Positions 24,935 to 36,199 are shown, counted from the stretch's first letter. The stretch: DNA of 64,000 nucleotides from CAVVSQ01 sp963848825 (GCA_963848825.1 CAWKFA010000010.1:186001-250000), one strand, 5' to 3'. The notes: generated by a model from the sequence alone, not told the origin. Program-made: numbers and translations.

Positions 24935-25519
24935 ATGATTGCAAACGAAGAAATTCTGGTCCTTTGTGCTCAAAAAGGCGATCGAGCCGCCTTTGAAGAG
25001 CTGGTGACGCGTACGTCCCGGCTTGTCTTTGCCAAGCTTTACCTGGAAACGGGCGACCGCCATCAGGCCGAGGATTTGTTGCAGGAAACGCTGTTGGCGG
25101 CCTATCGCAATTTGGATCAATTGACGGAGCCGGCGAAGTTTCGATCCTGGCTCCTGCGCATTGCGCAGAACCAGGCGATCGATGCCCTGCGCCGCGGCCT
25201 GCGCCGCAAACGCCACGCGGAAGCCCACCCACCGGCGGCACGACCAGACACGCGGTCGCCTGAAGAGGACGCCGAGCGCGACGATATGCGTGCCAGGGTG
25301 CTGACAGTGTTGCGCGGGTTGCCCGAAGAATATCGTCTGCCCCTGACGCTCCGGTATATCGGCGGCGCCAATTACGAAACGATCCAAACCCAAATGGGCC
25401 TGACCAACGGCTCCCTACGCGGCCTATTGCACCGCGGCTTGCAAATGTTGCGAGAGCAAATGAACCGGGCAACGGAAGAACCGTTCCCACCACCACCGCG
25501 ATACCAAAGCCCAGGTTGA
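24935..25519 (+). CDS. ECF-type sigma-70 factor
   Basis: An intact protein of 194 residues. Region 2 is AFEELVTRTSRLVFAKLYLETGDRHQAEDLLQETLLAAYRNL and the RSWLLRIAQNQAIDALRR segment. Region 4 is VLRGLPEEYRLPLTLRYIGGANYETIQTQMG with a helix-turn-helix (MGLTNGSLRGLLHRGLQML). ATG at 24935 is preferred over 24923 because GGAG lies 5 bases before it. The gene is followed after a repeat region by a zinc-finger protein that is probably its anti-sigma factor. The last few codons, ending RYQSPG, lie within the palindromic repeat block that starts at 25503, so the C-terminus may have been altered by that element. Confidence 0.88.
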   Translation: MIANEEILVLCAQKGDRAAFEELVTRTSRLVFAKLYLETGDRHQAEDLLQETLLAAYRNLDQLTEPAKFRSWLLRIAQNQAIDALRRGLRRKRHAEAHPPAARPDTRSPEEDAERDDMRARVLTVLRGLPEEYRLPLTLRYIGGANYETIQTQMGLTNGSLRGLLHRGLQMLREQMNRATEEPFPPPPRYQSPG

Positions 25520-25739
25520 TTTGCCAACTCTGGAGTTAGAACTGATAAGAGGTTTTTACCCCGAAGGGGTTAAATCCCAAAGCCCAGGGTTGGTACGCGA
25601 ACCCTGGGTCACATGCGATACCGACATTTACCCACAACGGGTTTTTACCCCGAAAGGGGTTAAATCCCAAAGCCCAGGGTTGGTACGCCAACCCTGGGTA
25701 AGAACCGACAACGACATTTACCCCGAAGGGGTTACATCA
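25503..25739. repeat. Palindromic intergenic repeat cluster
   Basis: Two near-identical 90-bp-spaced units each hold two hairpins: ACCCC-GAA-GGGGT (25558-25570 and its copy with one extra A near 25647) and CCCAGGGTT paired with AACCCTGGG (25583-25591 with 25600-25608; 25673-25681 with 25690-25698). A third half-unit (ACCCCGAAGGGGT, 25720-25732) and a degenerate first copy (from 25503) flank them. The block fills the gap between the sigma factor and its probable anti-sigma gene. Repeats of this look are scattered in several planctomycete genomes in my memory; mobility or RNA processing are both possible. Confidence 0.8.
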
Positions 25740-25805
25740 CCGTCTTGCCCAACACGTTGATGTGATCCCTTCGAGATAAACAAACGCGGCAAACAAGGGT
25801 GTCTT

Positions 25806-28384
25806 ATGTCCGAACATGCCTGGTTCCAAGAAAACCTTGCCAGCTACCTTGCCGGCGGCCTTACCATCGAAGAACGCGAGCGCTTTGATCGTCACCGGGT
25901 CGCGTGCAAACCCTGCACCCAGGTGCTCGCGGAGATTCAAGGATTTGACACGGCCATGGATAATCTCTTCGCGGTGGTGCGACCAGGGCCTGGCTGGGAG
26001 GCTCACGTGGTTGACAATCTGCGTTCGGCCAGGCCACGGCGCCGATTATTGATCCCCCGCTGGCTTCGTATAGCCGCCTGCCTGGCGGTGCTGGGGAGCT
26101 TGGGTGCCGTCGTAAATATTTTCGCTGCCTCGGGCGGTCTGAATTTTCCAGGTGCGGAGTCCGAGACGAAAAGTCAGTACGCATCGCTAAATCCATTTAG
26201 TACCGATCTGGTTGACGGAACGACTTGGAAGCTAACGGAAAGCTCTGCGGCGTCCGAAGGAGCACTGGCCCGATTCTCCCTGCTAGACACCGAAGGCCTC
26301 CAAGGCAAATTAAATGTCAACACACTTTCTGACTCCGAAACTTTAGAATCCTTGGTTGAAAATCTCTCGTCCAGTTACCATGGCTTGAATACGGTTACAG
26401 AAGGTAAAACATCTAACCTTTCCGTGATGAATCGTGGTGGGTCTTCCAAGCAAACGGATGAAGCCTGGTCCAAAAAACGCCAACTCACGGAGCTCTCCGC
26501 AAACGGTGAGACCTATTTCAAACCCCGTTTAATCGAGAACGCCGAGTTATCACAGCAACAGGACCGACGCAAAGAATCTGTCAAGGTGATCGAGGCTTTC
26601 GGGAACAAGCTTTCCACGCGGTCAGAGGGCGGCGACGCTGCCATGAAGAAGTCGATGGATGACCTGCTAAGCACCACGAAAGCCCAAATCGCCATTGCCC
26701 AGGAAAAAACGCCACCTGCGCCGGAGACTGCCGCGCAAGATCATTCGCACGGGCGACATGGAATTCGAAGTCGACGGCTTCGACGCCGCTGTGGCTGGCA
26801 TTACTCGGCTGATAAGCGCCGTGCCTGGCGGCTTCGTGGCCACGGTCAATAGTGACAAACTCCCCAATGGCAAAATCAAAGGTTGCGTCGTTTTGCGTCT
26901 GCCGCCGGAAAAGTTGGACAAGTTCTTACTCGATTTACGCCAGGAGCTCGGCAAGGCGGGCGAATTGAAAAGCCAGCGCATCGGCAGCCAGGACGTGACC
27001 AAGCAATACACAGATGTCGAGAGCCGGCTGCGCGGCGCTCGCGCAATGGAAGAGCGCTTTCTCGAAATCATCAAGACCGGCAAGGGCGAGATCAAGGACC
27101 TGATTGTCGCGGAGAATGCCCTCGGCGTCTGGCGCACCAAGATCGAGGAAATGGAAGGGGAAATTCGCTTTTACAACAACCAGGTCGGGCTCAGCACGCT
27201 GACGATCACGCTCTACGAGAAGGAAATCCAGGCGGCGGCCGAGTTGGTCATCAGCGAGCGCCGGAAACTGCAACTCGAGGTGGAGGACGTCGACAAAGCG
27301 CACCAGGCCGCACTGGCCGCGGTGACGGAGGCCAGGGGACATGTCACGAAGTCCGACTTTAAACAGACTACGGCCGGGCAGCTCGAAGCGACGTTGCATT
27401 TTGGTATTGCCCCGGCCGAAGCCGACAGGATAAGCGCTCAGCTCAAACAGCTCGGCGTGGTCACGCATCAGGATGCGGATCGTACGGGGCAAACCCAGGG
27501 AGGCGGCAGCCAGACCGCAACCATGAAAACCAGGCAAAACGACGTGCTCTTCGAGGTAGGAATCTACAACACCGCCAACGTCAAACCGCGTGAAGCGCTG
27601 GTGCTGGAAATCGCCTCCGTGGATGTTGCGGCCGGCTTCCGCAAGCTTCAGGAAGCCGTCGCCAGGGTGAAGGGCCAGGTGCGCGGCGGACAGATCGACA
27701 ACCAGGACAAGCCAAACGTTGCCGCCCATCTTGATTTCGACGTTCCGGCGGCGGAGAGAAAAGTTATTGACCAGGTTATCGCGGAGATCGGCAAAACCAT
27801 CACGCGTAACGCCACGCAGGCAGCGGTGGGTGAGGCAGCGACCGATCGCAAAATTGGTTACCGCATCAGTCTTAAGGACGCCGCGGCTCTGCCCGCGCGA
27901 GAATATTGCCCTGGGCATCGAAGTAAAAGACGTGGACCAGTCGCTCCAGGAGATTATGGACCTCGTCAAGGGCGCCAAGGGCCGTTTCATCGATGCCAAG
28001 AAGACTAGCGAACGCAATGGTCAGGTTTCCGCGGTCCTGAGTTTTAATGTCCCCTTGGCTGCCAAGAGCGAAGTCCTGCGCCAGCTCAAGGGGCTCGGCA
28101 TCGTGCGTGGTCAATCCTCAACGGGCAAGCCGTTAAGTCCCGATGATGACCTGGCCACTGTTCAGTTCGAGGTTGCCGTGGCCAGCCCGGCGCTGATCGT
28201 ACCGAGCGACGAAGGGCTGTGGCCGCAAATCCGCACCAGCCTCTTCTATAGCTTCCGGCTGCTCTCCTGGAGCCTGATGTTCGTGATTCTCGGCGTCAGC
28301 GTGATCTTGCCATGGACGTTGATTATGTGGCTTGGCTACCGCATTATTCGAATATGGCGTAAGAAGCCGGGACCGACAACTTGA
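25806..28384 (+). CDS. Zinc-finger anti-sigma-like membrane protein fused to DUF4349-type repeats, two frameshifts
   Basis: About 860 codons. The N-terminus has an HxxxCxxC zinc finger (DRHRVACKPC, residues about 28-37) of the zf-HC2 anti-sigma type. A transmembrane segment (LRIAACLAVLGSLGAVVNIF, about 80-100) follows, then a polar linker, then a DUF4349 domain (IIRTGDMEFEVDG to STLTITLYEKEI) with a coiled-coil centre. At least two further related alpha/beta units follow (about 27350-27870 and 27900-28190), and finally a C-terminal transmembrane helix (LLSWSLMFVILGVSVILPWTLIMWLGY). The frame changes at about 26735 and 27892. It follows the ECF sigma gene, so it probably holds that factor at the membrane and releases it on an envelope signal sensed by the DUF4349 part. 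That mechanism is inference. Confidence 0.75.
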
Positions 28385-28441
28385 GCGGGCAGCGCCGATC
28401 CGATAAAATGATAATCGTCGGAAGAAATCCCAACGAGACTC

Positions 28442-29743
28442 ATGATGACGGATCGTTTGCCAACTTCAATGTCAGGCGCGCAGCCTCCTTCCGGGAGCAG
28501 CGAGGAGAAACTTCTCGACCTTCTTGACCGGTGGCAAGATGCCTTTGAAAAAGGGCGGGAAATCGAGGTTGCCGAGCTATGTCGCGACTGCCCGGAACTG
28601 GCCACCGAGATGCAGCGCCGCATTGACGTCCTGTGGATGATGGATAAGCTGGCGACCTCCGGCGACGCCGCCACGCCCAAACCCTCCGACGGCATGACGT
28701 TACAGCCCCCCGATGCTGAACGTGAAGACCAGTGAAGCACCGCCGAACACCCCAAAAACAGCTCCAGCGACCGGCGATAAAGGCGTAAGTCCGCTCGCAC
28801 ATCTCCTCAAAGTGTTCGCTCCACCCCAGGTTCCGGAAGAACTAGGCCGGCTTGGCGAGTTCGCGATACTCAAGTTGCTGGGCGAAGGCGGCATGGGCGC
28901 GGTATTTATCGCTGAAGACCCCATGCTCAAAAGGAAAGTCGCCCTCAAGGTCATGCGGCCTGAGATTGCCGTCGATCCCATGGCGCGCGAACGATTTTTA
29001 CGCGAGGCCCGGACGCCGCGCGTCTGCAAAACGACCATATTGTCCCCATCTTTCACGTCGGCAAGGACAAGGACAGCGAGGTGCTGTTCATCACCATGCC
29101 CCTCTTGCAAGGGGAGACGCTGGAACAACGCCTAAAGAATGGGCCGCCTCTTACCCTGCCGGACATGATGAAGGTGGGTCGAGAGGTCGCGGAGGGCCTG
29201 GCCCATGCGCACTCCATGAACCTGATTCATCGCGATATCAAGCCCGCCAACCTTTGGCTGGAGTCCGCTCACCGAGGAAACGCATCGGTGGCCAAGGAAA
29301 GCAGGAGCACACCGCTTCCCGAGCCAAACTTTCGTACGCCCGAATTTCGCGTGAAGATTCTCGACTTTGGCCTGGCCCGGCCCATGGAAAGCAGTGAAGC
29401 GTTAACCGGTACCGGGGCATTCCTGGGCTCGCCTGGTTTCATGTCGCCGGAACAGATCAATGGCGACACGCTCGATGAGCGTTCCGACCTGTTTAGTCTG
29501 GGCTGTGTCCTCTATCGCCTGGGTGCCGGGCGACCAGCGTTTCATGGCGCCAACCTGACCGCTGTGCTGCTGGCGACCGCGGAGCAAAGCCCTGCCTGGC
29601 CGAACAAGGTCAATCCGGCGCTGCCGCTGGCGTTTTCGCAACTCATCATGAAGCTCCTGCAGAAAAAGAAGGAACGCAGGTATAGCTCCGCCCAGGAACT
29701 GGTGGACGCCTTTGCGATCCTGCGTCTGGTTTGGCCATCATGA
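28442..29743 (+). CDS. Soluble Ser/Thr protein kinase, two frameshifts
   Basis: About 433 codons. The N-terminal LLDLLDRWQDAFEKG...ELCRDCP segment is the helical prefix common to planctomycete kinases. The kinase domain has LGEGGMGAVF (glycine loop), VALKVM (ATP lysine), IHRDIKPANLW (catalytic loop), ILDFGLA (metal loop) and GSPGFMSPEQ (activation/APE region), so all catalytic residues are present. The frame changes at about 28722 and 29020; the second is repaired by one extra G in a GG run (EARDAARLQNDHIV). No transmembrane segment follows the domain. Its TGA overlaps the ATG of the caspase gene (ATGA at 29740-29743), which predicts translational coupling. A regulator of the neighbouring caspase is a reasonable inference. 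Confidence 0.83.
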
Positions 29744-32700
29744 ACGTGACACCAAAGCAATTCTGCACAACCGGTCGCGCGAGGCTTTTAGCGCGGACCC
29801 CACGATCGTTCCTCCGCTCATTGCCTGGCATCGTTGCCGTTATGGCGATGGTGTTAGGGCCGCCCGGCGGCGCTGGCTCAGCATGACCCGAGCCGGCGCG
29901 AGCTGACGACGCCTGGCCTCATTTTGGAAACCGGCAATCGGACCGCGGCCTGCGACGTGTTGACATTCACGAACAACGGGCAATATCTGTTCGCGACCGG
30001 CGACGATAAAGTTGTGCGCACCTGGCGCTATTCCCCGCGGGGCCTTGAGCCCTTGCGCGAACCGATCGCGGCGGACGTTCCGCAACCCGTGCTGCGCTGG
30101 ACCAGCCATCGCGAACGCCGCGGCAATATATACGCGGCCGCCGTTTCGCCCGAGCCCAAGGGCCAGTACATCGCGGTGGGCGGCCTGGGCATTCGCAATA
30201 GCCAGCTCGCGGTTCTCGACCGCTTCAGTGGTGAAATCAAAAACGCCGTGCCCTACCTTTCGCTGGATCCCAAGCAGGGAAGCGTGTCGATCTGGTCCAT
30301 CGTTTTTTCTCCCTCCGGCGATCAAGTCGCTTGCGGCACGGGCGGCGGCTCCGTCTGGACGTGGGACTGGAAAACATCGAAGCCGCCGGTCCTCGTGGGT
30401 CAACATGCCGGGCCGGTGGGACTGGACTATAACTACGTCCGCTTCGTCGCGTACGAGGGCAATCGCCTCCTCAGCGCCGATGAGCACGGCGGCGTGTACC
30501 GCTGGGACCTGGAGAAGGTCAACTCGGCCGTCGCCTCCCGGATCGCGAACTACAGCAATAATGATGACCCGACCATGCTCATTCGCTTTTTCGCGCTGAG
30601 TCCCGACGGGCAAGAGCTGGCCGCCGCGCTGGAGGCCAACCGGGTCGAAATCCGCTCCTTGCGATCGGGGGGAGCGCTGCGAACCATCCCCTTTCCGCCA
30701 GGCCACTACCCCAGTGCGTTGGCCTACCACCCAGGCGGCAAAAAGCTCGCGATTTCCTTGCGGGTCGTCGACTTAAGGGCTGATTTTTTCAAGGAGATTG
30801 AACACATCGTCGTGGTATATGACGTTGGCGCTTCCCCTGGGGAAGTGGCGCGCATTCTTCCAAGCTATCGCATCGAGGCCCTGGCTTTCCACCCGGATGG
30901 CAAACACCTGGCGACCGCGGGCGGCAACAATCACGACGTCAATGTCTACGATCTCGATCAGCCCACCCGCCCACTTGGCACGCCGATGGCCGGGCCGGGC
31001 GAATGTATTTGGGGTGTCGGTATTTCGGCGGACGGGCGTTATGTCAGCTATCAAACAGGGCGCGTGCGGGATCCAGATCATCCGAATCGGCGCGCCGAGG
31101 GGCCGCGCAAAGTGTTTGATCTCGAACGCCGCCTCTTCGTCAAGGAGGATGGCATCCCCTGGGCACCCGCATCACGGTCGACCGCCGACGGCTGGCAGCT
31201 GAAATTTTCCACGCAGGGCATCAGGCGCGCGGATCAATGGTTCGCGCAGGCGGCGGGCGGTAAGATTTGGCCTCTGCCATGGGAGCTGAAGATCAACGAA
31301 TTTCCGCGTTGCTATGCCTTCCTCCCCCAACAAGGGTCCGCGCACCCAACGCGCGTGGTCGTGGGCCACATGTACGGCGCGAGCATTTACGAGCTGACCC
31401 CGGAGGGGCCAATGCGCACCCGCCTCTTGAGCGGGCATGACAGCGAAGTCACCGGCATGGCCCTGTCCGCCGATGGCAAGCGCCTCATTACAGCCTCACG
31501 CGATCAGACGATTGCCGGCTGGAGCCTCGAGGACTGGCCGAGCCATCCGCAGCTTGGCGCTCAGTTGTATCTCAAGGGAGACAGGCTCTGGGTCGGCACG
31601 ATCGACCAGGGAGGCCCCATCTGGGAAACCGGGCTTTCCACGGGCGACGAAGTGGTACTGCTCGTGGTGGAACAAAAGATTCTTTACAACCGCAGCGGCA
31701 AATACGGGGCGGACAAGGGATCGGCCGGACTGGCACTGAGCGCTCTGCAAAAGCCAAAGGCGGGCGTCGAATTGTACTTCGGCTGGAAAAGGCCAGGCGA
31801 AACGCAAGTCATCGAACAACTGACCAACATGCGCGAACGGCCAATCTGGCGGTTTTTTCCTACCCGCGACGGCGACTGGGTATTGTGGCGCTGTCAGGAC
31901 TACCTTTATGACACGTCCACCAAAGGAGATTCCCTGATAGGGTGGCAACGCAACATGCTTGACGACAAAGGGGCCTTTAATGTGAAGGGCACGCCGCTTT
32001 TTTATAAGGCGGAACAATTTCGCAAAACCTATCACAATCCCGAAAAAGTAAGCCAGACCGTGCTGAACTGGTCACGTACCGCCCAGGGAAAAAGCTCGTT
32101 CGCGGATATTGAACCGCCCAAAATCTACGTGGACGTGGAAGGTTTGAAGGGTAAGGACAGGTTCGAAGTTGACGCCAAGGCCTTCAAGCTTACCATCAAA
32201 GTTGTCCCAAATTCGGCACGGCAAAACCAGGAGTTGACCCGCGTCGTCCTCTGGGTCAACGATTTCCAGCTCAAAAAATGGGAAAACGCGGACCTGACCG
32301 GGAAGATCACGCGCAACAAGAACGAACTCGGCCTCGAACAAGGCGTCTTTGTCAGCGAAGCCATCACCATAGCACCAGATATGCTGCGGGCTGGCCCGAA
32401 CGTTATTTTTGCCCAGAGCTACAACCGGGCCGATGTACGCGGCGAATCCGAGCGCATTTTGGTTACCAGCGTCAAGCCACGGCCAAAGGCCGCGCTCCAT
32501 GGCCTGTTTATTGGCGTGGGCGATTACAACAAATCAAAGCCCCGGCAAATCAACCTGGGCGCGCCGCAGGACGCGGACGTGCTCGCGGAAGTTTGGCAGC
32601 GCAGCCGCGGAACCCAGTACGACAAACCGGCCATTCGCGTCCTCAAGGACAAAGACGTTTCCGCCCAAAGCGTCCTTGGCGAGTTTGACAGTCTGGCCGC

Positions 32701-33340
32701 GACCGTGAAGCCGGATGACTTGCTCGTTTTTCACCTCGGTGGCCATGGCGTCAGCAAACGCAAATTGCAGGAAGGCGTGGAGGCAAATCTGAGCAAGCAA
32801 CAACTCCCCGCATTCCACCAGCAGCTGCCCGGGCTGGGCCAGTTCCTCTTTCTGTGCGGAAACTTTGACTACCTGCGGGTCCGCGACACCACCATCAGTC
32901 TCGACGACCTTTACGAAAAACTCGTAAAGCTTCCCTGCCACAAGGTCATCATGCTGGACGCCTGCAATGCCGCCGCGGCGGACCCAACGGAACGCAAGGG
33001 GACGGACATCATTCGCCTGTTCACCAAGGATGGCGTCGGGCCGATCATCTTCGCGGCGTGTAAAGCGGAAGAATCGGCCCTGGAGTTTCCGGGCTTCGTG
33101 GTCGAGCCGGCCTCGGGGCTATTTGCCCAGGCTATCGTCAAAACAATCCACGACGACTTCTCCAGAAGCAAGAAAACGACTCTGTTACCTGAAGATTTGT
33201 TCAGAGGCGTGGCGACAAACGTGGAAGTTTGGGTAGAACAGATGCGTAAAGAGGGTGCTGACAAAGATCTTAGCCAACATCCACAGTTTTTCTTGCCGGT
33301 TCTCGAACGAAATTTCGCTATCTTGGTAGGCAAAGAATAA
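29740..33340 (+). CDS. Exported WD40-repeat protein with C-terminal caspase-like (peptidase C14) domain, one frameshift
   Basis: About 1,200 codons. A signal-peptide-like start (MNVTPKQFCTTGRARLLART then RSLPGIVAVMAMVLG) is read in one frame; a shift at about 29872 leads to ALAQHDPSRRELTTPGLILE and the main frame. WD40 units follow (for example LTFTNNGQYLFATGDDKVV, LAFHPDGKHLATAGGNNHDV, MALSADGKRLITASRDQTI). A PDZ-like segment (GGPIWETGLSTGDEVV, about 31600) and IWRFFPTRDGDWVLWR come next. The caspase domain starts at ALHGLFIGVGDY (about 32490), with the His of FHLGGHGV and the Cys of IMLDACNAA as the catalytic dyad. The kinase just upstream overlaps its start, and a secreted protein follows 26 bases on. 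The main frame alone looks like it starts at TTG 29924, but that would lose the leader. Protease activity is predicted; substrates are unknown. Confidence 0.82.
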
Positions 33341-33366
33341 AACCCGTTTAGTAATAGGAGTTAGCC

Positions 33367-34715
33367 ATGATTAAAGCCGCACAGTTCGCGAAACCCAGGT
33401 ACTGGTTCGCCTCACTGGGCTGCCTGGCGTGCTTGCTGGCAAGTGCCTCAGGCGCAGTGCCGACAACATCGACAACGAATTACGCGTCAAATCCCGCTTG
33501 ATCATGGAAGACATGGAGGCGCATGGCTACAAAAATATCGGCATCCTCAAATTCCAGGTCAAGAAAGGCGCCACGCCGCCAAGCTTGACGGCTGGCAAGC
33601 TCAACTCCGTGATGGCTACACGCCTGGAAAACGCCCTCATCATGTCCGACAAGGCGGACAACCCCGTGGGCCTGACGCGGGGCGCCAGTGATGTCGCGGC
33701 GGCCAAAGATCCAAAAGCGACATTTCTCACGCCCGAGGGCCGGCAGAAACTCTTCACGTACCAATATCCCCTGGCCTGGGGCACGGATAACGTCAGTGTC
33801 GATTGCTTTTTGACGGGCGTTGTAGACATTACGCCGGACATGAAGAAGACCAAGATTGTCGTGAATGCTTTCGATCAGAAAAATCCCGGCCTGCGCGAAG
33901 TCCTGACATTCACGGTGGATACCGATCTCTCCATCCTGCGTGATACCAACCAGAGCTTCGTGGTGGCGAGGCGCAGCTTCAACGCCTGGGCCAATGCCGA
34001 AGACCCGGATGAAGAACTCAACAAAATCGCGGTCAAGGAAGCCGTCAAGGTAAATCAGCCAGGTTCCACGGGTAAAATGTCCGTCGATGAAATGAAGGAC
34101 TACCTGAATTTTCAGGTTCTCTTCAATGGCCAACCGGTGGATATTACCTCGGACGGCCAGCTGAGCAAACCCGCGGCCGGCCAGACGGTGCTCATCAAGA
34201 TGACGGCCAAGGTGAAGCTCGGCGTTTTGTTACGTGTCAACGGCATTAACACCCTGAACGACCAGCGTGATGAAAAGCCGAACCTGACGGATTACAACTG
34301 GTGGGTGCTGGAACCGAACACCGAATACCAGATCCGCGGCTATTACAATAAGGGCCAGGTTAAAACCTTCGTGGCGAAGGCCGACTCGGAAGTTGATCCG
34401 GGCGCCGACCTTGGCGACAAAAGCGACCGTCATGGCAAAATCGACATTGATATCTTCATGGACCCCACTTCCGTCGCGAAAGCCGCGACCCCGAAGACGC
34501 GTAAACCCGATTTTTCATTCCGGACGGTGAATACCCGCGCCGCAACCTTCGGCGAACTGAAGAGCCAGATTCAGAAGAGCATGCAGGTGGGCAATGGGCC
34601 CGCCCCGGCCCGAACGTTCATTGTGGGCGGTGCCGTCGAAAATCAAACCCTCGCCAAGACAACGTTCGATGGCCGACATGTCGGTGGCCTCACCATCACC
34701 TACGGCCGCAAATAA
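33367..34715 (+). CDS. Secreted protein of unknown function in the caspase operon, one frameshift
   Basis: About 449 codons. A clean signal peptide (MIKAAQFAKPRYWFASLGCL then ACLLASASGA) follows AGGAG at about 33356. A shift at about 33460, repaired by one G in GTGCC, joins it to DNIDNELRVKSRLIMEDMEA. The first third (KNIGILKFQVKKG...GKLNSVMATRLENALIMS) looks like the nucleotide-free alpha/beta fold found in periplasmic CsgG/TolB-type N-terminal domains. The rest is soluble with no motif I know. It starts 26 bases after the caspase stop and ends before a strong hairpin, so it is the last gene of the kinase-caspase operon. A partner or substrate of the protease is possible, but nothing in the sequence proves it. 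Confidence 0.7.
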
Positions 34716-34731
34716 ACGACCCTCTCAAAGT

Positions 34732-34769
34732 GAAACAACGGCGCTGGCACGGGCCAGCGCCGTTGTTTC
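34732..34769 (+). terminator. Strong hairpin terminator after the kinase-caspase operon
   Basis: GAAACAACGGCGCTGGC (34732-34748) pairs perfectly over 17 bp with 34753-34769 across a 4-base loop (ACGG). It starts 16 bases after the stop at 34715. Only a weak T-rich tail (GTTAG) follows, so it may be a less efficient or bidirectional terminator. Confidence 0.75.
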
Positions 34770-34961
34770 GTTAGAGTCCGCAAAGTCGTCACATCTTGTC
34801 GGGTCTTTTTCCCCATTACCCATCTTGCGGCGAACTCCGCTGGCGAACCTGTCGAAAAAGAGAAGTGTGTCACAGGTTGCCTACTCTCTCTTCGTAACCT
34901 GGGCGGCCGGTCCGCTTTGCCGGTGGCCCTTAGCCTGACCAGACCACAAGGAGGTCATTCG

Positions 34962-36113
34962 ATGGGCATTCGTCGTGGATTGTTGGGACTGGTAGCCATG
35001 GGGCTGGCATCGGGCCAGCTCGCCGCGCAGTCGGTGGAGCAAACGTCGTTTCTATTCCGGCGCCCGGCCGCCACGTGTGATACGTGCAACACGCCTGCCT
35101 CGGGACCATTGACGGTGATGCCCGCCGACCCCAACACTCAGGGTCAGGCGCCAGCCGTCGACAATCAGGCCTTCGCCCAGGCCCCGGCGGCCGGTGGTGA
35201 AGCCGGCATGTCCTTTAACCCCGCCATGTTCGGCGATATCGTCGGCAGCGGTCGCAGTTCAGTTTATGTGCCGGCCTTCCAGGTTATACACACCACGAAC
35301 TCCCTGGGGACGACGACAACGACGACCATCTTTACGCGGCAGGTACAAGTGCCGGTTGTAACCACGGGTTCCTTCAAAATCTCCGACAACGAAAGTCCCC
35401 GACCCACGGACCGTATCTTTACGACTTACAACTACTTTGATCGCGTCAGTTCGGGCCCGAACGTTGGCCTCAATCGCGAGGTGATGGGGTTCGAAAAAAC
35501 CTTCCTGGGCGGTGATGCGTCCTTTGGTATGCGCCTGCCGTTTTTGCAAACTACCGGGGGCGGCAGCTCCAGTGGTTTTCCCGACCATCAGGTAGGCGAT
35601 ATCACGCTGATCACCAAATATGCCTTCATCAACAACCGGGAAACGGGCAACCTCGTTTCCGGCGGCCTGGTGCTGACGGTGCCCAGCGCAGACCATTCGT
35701 TCGTGCCCACGGACGGCGTCGCGTTGCGGTCGGTGCTTTTCCAACCCTATGCCGGCTGGATCGTCAATAGTGGCGACCTGTTTGCCCATGGCTTTCATTC
35801 GCTGGTGATTCCCACCGATCGCCGGGACATCACCGAAATGAATAACGACGTTGGCGTCGGCTTCTGGGCTTATAAGAACGGCGATAGCCTCGTCCGTGGC
35901 CTGGTGCCGACCATCGAAGGCCACCTATATACTCCCCTTAATCACCGCAATAACAACGACGTCATCTACGGCTCCAACGTTCTCACGCTGACCGCGGGCG
36001 TGAATGCGGTTTTCGCTGGCAATTCCACCCTGGGTGTTGCTTTTGGGGTGCCAGTGACCGGGCCGCGGCCGGATAACTTCGAAGCGATTGTGTCGTTCAA
36101 CTTCCGCTTCTAG
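34962..36113 (+). CDS. Outer-membrane beta-barrel-like protein
   Basis: An intact 383-residue protein. AAGGAGG lies 7 bases before the ATG, and a signal peptide (MGIRRGLLGLVAMGLASGQL then AAQS) follows. The region to about residue 110 is low-complexity, with a CDTC pair. The rest alternates short amphipathic strands and turns (FKISDNESPRPTDRIF, SFGMRLPFLQTTGGG, GDITLITKYAF, NLVSGGLVLTVPSADH, GVALRSVLFQPYAGW) and ends in FEAIVSFNFRF, a terminal-Phe strand as outer-membrane barrels have. Planctomycete genomes hold many such barrel-like proteins of unknown cargo. It has its own strong ribosome site and lies between two signalling loci. A porin or surface role is inferred. Confidence 0.72.
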   Translation: MGIRRGLLGLVAMGLASGQLAAQSVEQTSFLFRRPAATCDTCNTPASGPLTVMPADPNTQGQAPAVDNQAFAQAPAAGGEAGMSFNPAMFGDIVGSGRSSVYVPAFQVIHTTNSLGTTTTTTIFTRQVQVPVVTTGSFKISDNESPRPTDRIFTTYNYFDRVSSGPNVGLNREVMGFEKTFLGGDASFGMRLPFLQTTGGGSSSGFPDHQVGDITLITKYAFINNRETGNLVSGGLVLTVPSADHSFVPTDGVALRSVLFQPYAGWIVNSGDLFAHGFHSLVIPTDRRDITEMNNDVGVGFWAYKNGDSLVRGLVPTIEGHLYTPLNHRNNNDVIYGSNVLTLTAGVNAVFAGNSTLGVAFGVPVTGPRPDNFEAIVSFNFRF

Positions 36114-36135
36114 AATAACGGCTCGTCAATCACGG

Positions 36136-36199
36136 TTTCCAACCTGACTGGATTGATTTTTTCGGCTCACCCGAATTGATCAAACAGTCAGGTTGGAAA
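36136..36199. terminator. Inverted repeat between convergent genes
   Basis: TTTCCAACCTGACT (36136-36149) is the exact reverse complement of AGTCAGGTTGGAAA (36186-36199), separated by 36 bases that include a T6 run. It lies between the convergent ends of the barrel gene and the caspase-TPR gene and could stop transcription from both sides. Confidence 0.55.

Noticed and set aside
25503..25739. Short protein gene (79 codons) in the repeat block
   Set aside because: Its residues come from palindromic repeats read through, with repeated NPWV/KGVKSQSPG-like segments and no ribosome site.
29924..33340. TTG start at 29924 for the caspase protein
   Set aside because: It would lose the leader sequence and the ATGA overlap with the kinase; the upstream frame from 29740 carries a signal peptide.
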